A stretch of 64,000 bases of DNA from Mogibacterium sp. (GTDB lineage Bacteria > Bacillota > Clostridia > Peptostreptococcales > Anaerovoracaceae). A program made the position numbers and the translations under genes. Positions 45,290 to 52,444 of the stretch are shown here, piece by piece. The notes under the pieces were generated by a model. The model ran no database searches. It worked only from the letters and a program-made list of their open reading frames with translations, and had not been told where the DNA came from. The stretch covers positions 1-64,000 of the forward strand of contig JAFWGQ010000066.1 of the NCBI GenBank assembly GCA_017512365.1, read 5' to 3'. How positions within the stretch are numbered: position 1 is the stretch's first letter; each line of letters opens with the position of its first letter.

Positions 45290-46821
45290 GCGTCGATCCC
45301 CTTTATCTTTCTTTCGCTGCGCTTTCTGGCATCCCTGACGTCTATGAGGCCTATCAGTTTTGTGATGATCCATGTCAGCAGGAAGTATATGACCGCCACT
45401 GCGATGAGCGGGAAGAACGCCTCCATCGTGCGGCTCCGTATAAGGTCTCCGGCGCGCGTGAGTTCGAGAACGGTGATATAGCCCGCAACGCTCGTCTCCT
45501 TCACGAGATTTATGAACTGCCCCTTCAGCACAGGCAGATATACGCCTTTCGCCTGCGGCAGTATTATCTCCCTGAACGCCCGCTGCCCGCTGTATCCGAG
45601 GGCAAGGGCAGCCTCAGTCTGCACCGGATCCACGGCACATATCGCGCTCCATATCGTTCCGCAGGCCCTGGCGCCGAATATGAGGGCAAATCCCGCGGAT
45701 GCCACAAGAACGGCCGGCAGATCGACCGCGCCGAATATTATGTAGTACAGCACCATCAGTATGACGACTGCAGGTATGCCCGCAACAAGAGCGCAGTACA
45801 CGTCTATTGCCCTGTTCGGCAGCTTGCGGCCGCTGTGCCTCACAAACACGAGGGCGAACGCGATCAGCAGCCCCAGGATGCCGGCAGAGACCGAGATCAC
45901 GATCGTCAGCCACAGTCCGGAGAGCACCATTCTGTAGCGGTTGTCGGTGATGAAGTTGCGCCTGAAGCTGTCTTTCAGTTTTGCGAAAAAACCTTCCCCG
46001 CCGCTGCCATCCGAAGCGGCGCGCACCATGAACACATACGATGCCGGATAGTACTCCACGAAATCCACCGCCTGTTTTCTCTCGTCATTCACAAGTATGC
46101 ATCCCGCCGCGATTTTCGCCTTGCCCGATTCGACCGTCGCCATGGTCGAAGAGAACTCCATGCCTGTGAATACAAGATGCACATCCAGCTCTTCGGCCAT
46201 CATGAGGAGCAGCTCTATGTCGAAGCCCCCGATCTGCGCGTTTGCTCCGCGGTAGCTCATCGGCGGCATGGTGTCACAGGCCGCGACCGTCACTGTCCCG
46301 TTCGATCCGGGCCAGTCCTGCTCAGGAAGGCTCTTGCCGCTCTCATCAGCGCTCATCCACTCGTCCCAGAGCGCCTTCTTCTCCCTGTCGCTGATGCCGC
46401 TGAGCGCCTGCTCCCATCTGTCACGGTCCGGGTCTCCTTTTGCGAAAGCATATCCGTAGACGGTCTCCCCGAGAGGTTCGGGGAATACCGCCAGCGTGCT
46501 GTCCTTGTTTGCGGCAAGCTCTGCGACAGCATTGTTAGTGAAATAGGCGTCGATCTTATGGTCTTTGAGGGCCATCTCCTCGTCTGCCATAGAGCTGTAA
46601 TATTCGATCTTTCCGGGATCGCTCACCTTGCTGTGTATGAGCTCCTCAAAAGGCGCGCCCGTCAGCAGACCGATCTTTTTCCCGTTCAGCTGGTCGAACG
46701 AAGTAAACTCCGGCACGGCATCAGACATCGCAAAAGCCGCCTGAGTGTCAGTCGTTACCGAAATGAGCATCATGGCGGCAATTATCACGGATATCAATGA
46801 TGCGGCGTGCCTGAGTCCCAC
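45286..46821 (-). CDS. Substrate-binding protein fused to ABC permease
   Basis: 511 residues starting at GTG after AAAGGACTGAAA. A signal-like hydrophobic start is followed by a periplasmic-binding fold (about 40-270, GSNGTVTVAACDTMPPMSYRG ... GFDIELLLMMAEEL). A permease with about five helices follows, including the EAA loop EAALALGYSGQRAFREIILPQA. With the ATPase gene this forms a complete two-gene amino acid uptake system. Confidence 0.85.
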   Translation of the reverse strand: MGLRHAASLISVIIAAMMLISVTTDTQAAFAMSDAVPEFTSFDQLNGKKIGLLTGAPFEELIHSKVSDPGKIEYYSSMADEEMALKDHKIDAYFTNNAVAELAANKDSTLAVFPEPLGETVYGYAFAKGDPDRDRWEQALSGISDREKKALWDEWMSADESGKSLPEQDWPGSNGTVTVAACDTMPPMSYRGANAQIGGFDIELLLMMAEELDVHLVFTGMEFSSTMATVESGKAKIAAGCILVNDERKQAVDFVEYYPASYVFMVRAASDGSGGEGFFAKLKDSFRRNFITDNRYRMVLSGLWLTIVISVSAGILGLLIAFALVFVRHSGRKLPNRAIDVYCALVAGIPAVVILMVLYYIIFGAVDLPAVLVASAGFALIFGARACGTIWSAICAVDPVQTEAALALGYSGQRAFREIILPQAKGVYLPVLKGQFINLVKETSVAGYITVLELTRAGDLIRSRTMEAFFPLIAVAVIYFLLTWIITKLIGLIDVRDARKRSERKIKGIDA

Positions 46822-46825
46822 ACTT

Positions 46826-47374
46826 TCAGTCCTTTTCCCTGAGCCAGCGGCGGATGTACCCGATGGCCGCGTCCTCTCCTTCGTCCTTCAGGATCCTGAG
46901 CATCTTCTCGAGTTCGGCAGCCGTTTCGGGATGCATGATCCTCCCGTCCGTCAGCTTCCTTGCTTTCATGAAGTAATCGTAAGGGGCGGAGTCGGTATAC
47001 TCATCCCCTTTATAGACCCTGCTGGCGGCGACTCTGTCGCAGAACATCTCGGCCACATACTTCTTAGGCATCCTGTTGCCGCCGAAGCCGATCGAACCGT
47101 CCTCATTTATTATGTAGTCTACCCAGTACTCGAAGTGGTGCCTGTTTTTCCCCTTGTGGTGGAGCCAGGCTTTCGAGACTCCGGTGCTGCGGCGCTCCAT
47201 GTCGTTCGGGCTCCTGTAGCCGACATAGTATTTGGCGCCGCGCAGGAATTCTACAGGGGCGTACTTGCTCAGGTCGTGAGTCAGCCCCTGCCACACGAGG
47301 CCGAGGCGCAGGCAGTAGCTGCGGACCAGCCGTCTGTGTTCTGTTATCGTTTTGAAATGTCGTATAGGATGCAT
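46826..47374 (-). CDS. DUF5662-family protein
   Basis: 182 residues beginning MHPIRHFKTITEHRRLVRSY, with GLTHDLSKYAPVEF near residue 30 and HHKGKNRHHFEYW near 72. Conserved His and Asp positions suggest a metal or catalytic site, but the function of DUF5662 is not known. Its stop lies 4 bp before the ABC gene start. Confidence 0.75.
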   Translation of the reverse strand: MHPIRHFKTITEHRRLVRSYCLRLGLVWQGLTHDLSKYAPVEFLRGAKYYVGYRSPNDMERRSTGVSKAWLHHKGKNRHHFEYWVDYIINEDGSIGFGGNRMPKKYVAEMFCDRVAASRVYKGDEYTDSAPYDYFMKARKLTDGRIMHPETAAELEKMLRILKDEGEDAAIGYIRRWLREKD

Positions 47375-47439
47375 GGTCTAATATTATCACCATTGTCCGG
47401 TTTTGGCTCGTCTTTTTCGTCCGTATGCATTCTGAATGC

Positions 47440-47473
47440 AAAAATCAGAGCCCGCCTGTTTCGGTGAGCTCTG
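47440..47473 (-). terminator. Terminator after the Fn3 secreted protein
   Basis: CAGAGC (47446-47451) pairs with GCTCTG (47468-47473), extended by interrupted CCG/GG pairs. On the minus strand ATTTTTG follows. Confidence 0.6.
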
Positions 47474-47493
47474 CATACTCTTTTAGTCTGCTG

Positions 47494-48399
47494 TTATTTT
47501 ACTACGGCTGCTTTCACCCCGGACCACTTCGATACACGGACTTCGCTGCTGGACTTCGTATACGCCCGGACGCGAACGTAGTATTTCTTATTTGTCTTCA
47601 GGCCCTTGATCCTGAATGACGTCTTTTTCGCGCTGACGAACTTATTTTTTACGTCTTTCCTGAATTTCCCGTCTGTGCTGTACTGGATCTGTACCTTCCT
47701 GATCACTTTCCGTTTCTCTTTTGATATCTTCTTCCATTTGACGGCCACCGCATTCTTTGAGGACTTTGGTTTTGATATCTTTACTGCCGGCAGACTGCTT
47801 TTCTTTTCAGAAGCAGACGCATTGGAACCCGACGGGACCGATCCAGTATCAGTTATATTTGTCTTTGGTATTTCTGCCTTTTCCTTCTCAGTATCTGTCA
47901 AACCGCCTTTTTCAGGGTCCGGCGTCTTTTTGTCCCCTTCGTCAGGCTGCGGCCCGCTGCTGAGCTGATCATCCTCATTCGTTCCGGAATTTAAGCCATC
48001 GGCAGAAGAATCGTCTATTTCGTGGTTATTATCATCATTATTATCTATGCCACCGCCGCCTAATCCCGGATACATATTCCCCCCGCCGGAACCGAAATCT
48101 GAAAGATCCGGAACGGAACCTTCATTCCAGCCCTTGAGTTCGTGATCTTCTCCATCACCGGTGCCGCTGACGCCGCCGCCGCCAACGGAAAGCTGCCCAT
48201 TGTATTCCGAATTGCCCCAGCCTGCTTCCTGATCGCCGCTCTGTCCATGGTTCGGAAGCGGCGGCATGTTGTTATCATCTGCGAATACCGCGAGCGTGCC
48301 GGCAAGCGTCATAACAAGCGCCATCACGAGTGACGTAAAAAGCGCCACTGCTGTCGATACGGCACTTCTCTTTCTGATCATTTTCCTTTTCACTTCCAT
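47494..48399 (-). CDS. Secreted Fn3-type protein
   Basis: About 301 residues from the ATG after AGGGGGGT; the next ATG (6 codons in) is also plausible. A signal peptide (SAVSTAVALFTSLVMALVMTLAGTLAVFA-like) is followed by an acidic, Gly/Asn/Asp-rich region of about 170 residues, a Ser/Pro linker and a C-terminal Fn3-like domain (VKISKPKSSKNAVAVKWKK ... KKYYVRVRAYTKS). The end of the domain is nearly the same as in the 50.5 kb protein. No sorting motif is visible. First of the three genes behind the shared 31-bp element. Confidence 0.8.
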   Translation of the reverse strand: MEVKRKMIRKRSAVSTAVALFTSLVMALVMTLAGTLAVFADDNNMPPLPNHGQSGDQEAGWGNSEYNGQLSVGGGGVSGTGDGEDHELKGWNEGSVPDLSDFGSGGGNMYPGLGGGGIDNNDDNNHEIDDSSADGLNSGTNEDDQLSSGPQPDEGDKKTPDPEKGGLTDTEKEKAEIPKTNITDTGSVPSGSNASASEKKSSLPAVKISKPKSSKNAVAVKWKKISKEKRKVIRKVQIQYSTDGKFRKDVKNKFVSAKKTSFRIKGLKTNKKYYVRVRAYTKSSSEVRVSKWSGVKAAVVK

Positions 48400-48448
48400 A
48401 CCCCCCTGCTTTTCTCTCTCAGGCCCGGCCTGTACTATCCATATCAGC

Positions 48449-48516
48449 ATTCTACTTTGGTTACACATAAGTTACAATGCGATATGCATGAACGTTGGAA
48501 AAAGCGCACGAAAGTG
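48449..48516 (-). promoter_or_regulatory. Promoter with 31-bp tandem element (copy 1)
   Basis: Minus strand: element 48486-48516 with half-sites ACTTTCGTGC and ACGTTCATGC spaced 20 bp; 8 bp gap; -35 TTGTAA (48472-48477); 17-bp spacer; -10 TAGAAT (48449-48454). AACGTTCAT matches the degenerate LytTR/AgrA consensus. The gene at 47494-48399 follows. Confidence 0.75.
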
Positions 48517-48536
48517 GGATTGTTGCGGGGGGCAGA

Positions 48537-48848
48537 TCAGAATATGTTCTCTCTTCCTGTGACCAGCGCGTCAGGGAAGTTGACCTCTGCATATCTGATC
48601 ATCCTGTCCCTTCCGTACACGTGCGTGGAATGGATATTTATGTGAGACGGCCTCATGCCGTGCTTTTTCATATAGCGAAGGGCGTCCATGCCCGTGAAAA
48701 AGCTGTCTCTCCCCAGATAGTAGTCGAGGTCGACCAGTTCCAGGCAGTCTCTGTATCTGTCGAGCAGCGCAAGAAAGTCCGCGTAATCATCAGCGGATTT
48801 AAAGCCTTCTGCGGGAGCTGTTCTCCGGTCATCAAGGTACAGCTTCAA
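48537..48848 (-). CDS. Receiver-like cyclic-phosphate processing (cREC) protein
   Basis: 103 residues beginning MKLYLDDRRTAPAEGF. The LDDxRxxP start and the HSTHVYGRDRMI segment are typical of the cREC/receiver family proposed to process cyclic phosphates on RNA. Its start overlaps the end of hipA by 4 bp, making it the third gene of the hipBA operon. The function is inferred from the family. Confidence 0.75.
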   Translation of the reverse strand: MKLYLDDRRTAPAEGFKSADDYADFLALLDRYRDCLELVDLDYYLGRDSFFTGMDALRYMKKHGMRPSHINIHSTHVYGRDRMIRYAEVNFPDALVTGRENIF

Positions 48849-50125
48849 TGCATCCTCCTCATGTCAGCAATGCTGAGTATTCGATTCCTGATATCAGGCG
48901 CCTGAATGAATCCTCCGTCGCAGAGTTCTTCCGCAGAAGTATTCAGCGCATCCGGCAGCTTTTCAGTCATTTGATCGATCAGGTCCAGCGCGTATCCGGT
49001 TCCCATGCCGATATCCTTCGCGGCCCTGCTCCATGCAGTGCGATCGATATCGTCGATCGAATACTTACCGCCTATATTGAATGCCATGTTATGGGTCGAG
49101 GAAGGATATACAGCCGTTGATATCAGATCATATGCCGGTGCCAGTCTTACGGTTCTGAGGTCCGTCGAATAGATGAGGGAAATGTTTTTAATATGGTTGT
49201 CAGTATTGCCGATCAGCCAGTTGAAGACTGTCGTCTCCCATAATTTCCTGATATCTGTGATAGGATCCGAAGAGTGGTTTCTGATCAGTTCGGCGATCCT
49301 GCTAAAATGCTCGTCTCCCGGCTCTTCATACTTCGAGATCGCCGGGATCCCCATGGCCTGAGCCAGATCTTCCTGATGCTTTCGATATGGCCGCGCCAGT
49401 CCGTCAACAAGCCGGTCGCTCATCTGATCGCGATCGTAACGCTTACTTGCAAAAAGTATCTCGCCATCACGCCCGCTCCCCAGATCAATGATAAAGCTGT
49501 GCGGCACTTCTATACCGAGTTTTGATGCAGTCATCAGGACCATCTGTTCATTGGTTATTATATTATCCAGGCGGATATGGCTCTGCTTGATTATGTGAGT
49601 GCTCGGTGCATCTCCGACAGGCAGATACCATTCGTCATTCTGCCCGTCATAATACAGTCCCACCTTGCCGCTTGCACCTGTCAAAGAGAGATGCGACTCC
49701 ACCACCATCTGTGACGATTCGACCGCTCCTTCAGCAGCCAGCTCTTTGATCCTGCAGGGCTCTATCTTACGGTAAGCTGCTTCTGCCGGTTCATCAGCAC
49801 CTTCTGTTATCCTCACAGCACCCAGGCATTCGCTCCCCAGCCCGGCAAGCAGCGACAAATAATCATCCGCTCCGGATCGCAGCCATTTTGCCACGCTGCG
49901 TCTGGTAAACCCCTCCGGCAGTAAGCCATCGAAGAAAGCCGCTGTCTCCGCCGGTGAGAACGGCTCTTCGCGAAGCGGCAGACTGATCGAGACCGGCTGA
50001 GCATGATCAGATGCCAGATATGCATCCGCATATGCAAATCCGGCATCCCTCGCATCATTTCCTGTGATCTGTCCGATGCTGACTTCAGATCCGGACAGCT
50101 CGATCGATACGTCTAAGCGTCTCAT
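48845..50125 (-). CDS. hipA: HipA-family serine/threonine kinase toxin
   Basis: 426 residues. The N-terminal HipA domain is followed by a kinase core with ESHLSLTGASGKVG (P-loop, about 142-155), NWLIGNTDNHIKN as catalytic loop (about 307) and LAPAYDLIST in place of DFG. E. coli HipA phosphorylates GltX; here gltX sits 20 kb away but no link is shown. It overlaps hipB by 4 bp. Confidence 0.9.
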   Translation of the reverse strand: MRRLDVSIELSGSEVSIGQITGNDARDAGFAYADAYLASDHAQPVSISLPLREEPFSPAETAAFFDGLLPEGFTRRSVAKWLRSGADDYLSLLAGLGSECLGAVRITEGADEPAEAAYRKIEPCRIKELAAEGAVESSQMVVESHLSLTGASGKVGLYYDGQNDEWYLPVGDAPSTHIIKQSHIRLDNIITNEQMVLMTASKLGIEVPHSFIIDLGSGRDGEILFASKRYDRDQMSDRLVDGLARPYRKHQEDLAQAMGIPAISKYEEPGDEHFSRIAELIRNHSSDPITDIRKLWETTVFNWLIGNTDNHIKNISLIYSTDLRTVRLAPAYDLISTAVYPSSTHNMAFNIGGKYSIDDIDRTAWSRAAKDIGMGTGYALDLIDQMTEKLPDALNTSAEELCDGGFIQAPDIRNRILSIADMRRMH

Positions 50126-50343
50126 TTGTCCGTACCTCTGGGTCCTATCACCACATCCAGGCCCAGCATTCCGGCTATGAAAAGAGACTTCTCAAGTTCT
50201 GCGGTCTTCTTTCCCCTTTCCAGATCGGAAATAAAGCTTATGCTCAGCCCGGTGAACGTCGCCAGATCCTGTTGAGTATAGCCCAGTTCCTTTCTGCGCT
50301 CTCTTATCGCTTTGCCAAATTGGATGCTGTTTCCCGCTTTCAT
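50122..50343 (-). CDS. hipB: HipB-like XRE antitoxin
   Basis: 73 residues from the ATG after GGGAGCAGAT; the upstream frame extension contains promoter and operator DNA and is not used. Helix-turn-helix QFGKAIRERRKELGYTQQDL followed by GLSISFISDLERGKKTAEL, ending GPRGTDK. It is expected to bind HipA and the three GCCGTACGGC palindromes. Confidence 0.9.
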   Translation of the reverse strand: MKAGNSIQFGKAIRERRKELGYTQQDLATFTGLSISFISDLERGKKTAELEKSLFIAGMLGLDVVIGPRGTDK

Positions 50344-50360
50344 ATCTGCTCCCTGAATAA

Positions 50361-50455
50361 GCCGTACGGCTAATTTATCTGAATTATCGAAAAATAACGC
50401 CGTACGGCTAATTAAATGCAAATGCATTATAATTTGCGCCGTACGGCTTTGTCAA
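50361..50455 (-). promoter_or_regulatory. hipBA promoter with three GCCGTACGGC operators
   Basis: Identical 10-bp palindromes lie at 50361-50370, 50399-50408 and 50438-50447 (38- and 39-bp steps). The promoter is TTGACA (50450-50455), 18-bp spacer and TATAAT (50426-50431), both perfect. The upstream palindrome lies within the spacer, the other two in the leader. Confidence 0.85.
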
Positions 50456-50503
50456 GACAGGTCCAATGTATTGCTTCAGTTTACCCGATAACACCAGATT
50501 CGT

Positions 50504-52201
50504 TTATTTTATCTTCACCTTCTTCACAGCAGACCACTTAGATATATGTACTGTCTTTCCGGATTTCGTGTAAGCCCTGACACGTACATAATAGGTCTTC
50601 TTTGACTTCAGTCCCTTTATCTTAAGAGACGTCTTTTTGGCATTAGCATACTTTGTCTTTACCCCTTTATTGAATTTTTTATACGGACTGTACTGGATCT
50701 GGACCTTCTTTATCTTCTTAAGGTTCTTTTTTGCCACTTTCTTCCATTTGATCGTTGCGGACTTCTTTGCAGCTGCAGGCTTGGCGATCTTCACGGCTTT
50801 CAGAGAAGGCGCGAGTTTCTTGACAGTTCTTGTCTGCCTGTCTCCACACAACGAGCAGGTTTTCGTCTCTGTCCCGGCAGCCAGCTCAGTCGCCGCTTTC
50901 GTTGTCGTCCAGGCACCATAATCATGACCCTTACTGGCGATCGTTTCTGTGGTCGTCTCTCCACACGCTGTACAGACGAGAGTCCTGATTCCGGTTTCAG
51001 TACATGTTGGCTGCTTTGTTATCTCACCCTCGACCCATAAATGCACATGGTTGAGTGGCATGCGAACATATTTAAAGTCTGATAAAGATGACGTCTTATT
51101 CCAGGCAGATGCGCCTGTTGCATCTGCCGCATCATTGACCCATGCACCACGAGCCTTTGTAGCATCATCAATATTAGCAGCATCTACTGCGGCACCATCT
51201 GCAAGTGCTTCAAGTATCGAGTTTTCACTGACAGAGAGTCCGTCTGCTTTCACTCCCTCGGCATTTACACTATCCCCATATGATACAGCTTTCAGGACCG
51301 CCCCGTTTTTCAGTTCTATATTATTATTTGTCGCAGCTACACCATAAGCGATTTTCCGCGGCTCCGTCTTCACATTGCTCGTGATCTTTGCCCCGTCAAT
51401 GGTCAGATCGCCAGAACTTATCCCATAGCATTTCTTATCAGTATCAATGTTTATTTCTAAGCTGCCCGGGCCGGAAACATTAAGCTTTTCGGCATCAATT
51501 CCGATTGCAAATTCAGCCTCGGGATTTCCATCCTGTATTATATTATTAGTGCCGATCAGCTTGAGATTCAGCTCCTCATAAGTTTTGACAGCTGTCCAGT
51601 CAACAGGACCTGTAGATTCTAGTTTCAGTGTTGCTCCGTTAAGAGTCAGCGTTTTAGTTTTACTATCGTATGCTACTGTATTGTCTCCTTTGACATCTGC
51701 GGCATTAGAATCATTCAATTGCGTTCCTTCGACCCAGATATCATATACTTCGGGAAGGATGATGTTGATATCGTCACAGTATGCTAGGTTTTTTGAATTT
51801 AAGTCTTCCTTAATCCCTGCAAAAACGCTTTTTTCGACATTTTGTGCCGTCGACCATGTTCCGTTATAATCTGCCTTCTCATATCTATAGTACTCAGAGA
51901 ATCCGTCATAATCATGTCTGCATACATCATATTGACCACTTCTGCCCAAATCATATGCATCATCATCATATATTTTAAACTCATTTATTACTCTAGCCTT
52001 GTCAAGCGCCGTCATGACATTGTTAAACGCCGCAAGCTGATCACCGCTGAGTCTTACTCTCCCCTTGGTCAAGTCAAGGGTTATAGTCCCTACATTCGTC
52101 CCTTCCGCATATGCCTCCTGCATACCGATCACAGGTATGAAGCTGAGTGTTATCAGCAATGCCAGGCATATCGAAGATATCTTTTTCATCATGTTATTCA
52201 T
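50504..52201 (-). CDS. Secreted protein with carbohydrate-binding-like and Fn3 domains
   Basis: 565 residues. A signal peptide (ICLALLITLSFIPVIGMQEAYA) is followed by a beta-rich region (GDNTVAYDSKTKTLTLNGAT and related) and a segment with CTACGE and CSLCGD plus GHDYGAW, as in many clostridial cell-surface proteins. It ends in an Fn3-like domain (KIAKPAAAKKSATIKWKK ... KTYYVRVRAYTKSGK). Promoter TTGAAA/TAAAAT about 50 bp upstream, without the 31-bp element. Confidence 0.8.
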   Translation of the reverse strand: MNNMMKKISSICLALLITLSFIPVIGMQEAYAEGTNVGTITLDLTKGRVRLSGDQLAAFNNVMTALDKARVINEFKIYDDDAYDLGRSGQYDVCRHDYDGFSEYYRYEKADYNGTWSTAQNVEKSVFAGIKEDLNSKNLAYCDDINIILPEVYDIWVEGTQLNDSNAADVKGDNTVAYDSKTKTLTLNGATLKLESTGPVDWTAVKTYEELNLKLIGTNNIIQDGNPEAEFAIGIDAEKLNVSGPGSLEINIDTDKKCYGISSGDLTIDGAKITSNVKTEPRKIAYGVAATNNNIELKNGAVLKAVSYGDSVNAEGVKADGLSVSENSILEALADGAAVDAANIDDATKARGAWVNDAADATGASAWNKTSSLSDFKYVRMPLNHVHLWVEGEITKQPTCTETGIRTLVCTACGETTTETIASKGHDYGAWTTTKAATELAAGTETKTCSLCGDRQTRTVKKLAPSLKAVKIAKPAAAKKSATIKWKKVAKKNLKKIKKVQIQYSPYKKFNKGVKTKYANAKKTSLKIKGLKSKKTYYVRVRAYTKSGKTVHISKWSAVKKVKIK

Positions 52202-52322
52202 CTGGCCCTCCCTTATATTAGAATTTTAAGCATGCCACTATTTTATTACTCAGTTCGACAGATTTCAATAAATTGCTTATCATATCCCTGCCTCCGCATC
52301 TGCCGGGAGGTCCAACCGGGAT

Positions 52323-52396
52323 GTGCCGGCAGCTTTGAGCAATGACGCGATCTCATCGATTATTGGGTCTGTCGTACAGATGTCGTCAGATGAAGA
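52323..52396 (-). pseudogene. Duplicated comF 3-prime fragment
   Basis: Minus-strand translation reads DDICTTDPIIDEIASLLKAAG, closely matching the ComF end DDIYTTGSTIDEIASLLKAAG (58021-58095 region). No start, no zinc fingers and no complete frame. It lies between two of the secreted-protein genes and marks a past duplication or recombination of the comF/secreted-protein block. Confidence 0.85.
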
Positions 52397-52400
52397 AACA

Positions 52401-52433
52401 ACAGCCACCCGATCGTTGTTTTCGAGTGGCTGT
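52401..52433 (-). terminator. Terminator of the 52.4-55.1 kb gene
   Basis: ACAGCCAC (52401-52408) pairs with GTGGCTGT (52426-52433). On the minus strand the hairpin is followed by TGTTTC, a weak T-run. Confidence 0.65.
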
Positions 52434-52444
52434 CATATTTCTGA

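Noticed and set aside
50344..50427. 28-codon N-terminal extension of hipB
   Set aside because: It covers the promoter and operator palindromes; the downstream ATG has a clear ribosome-binding site.
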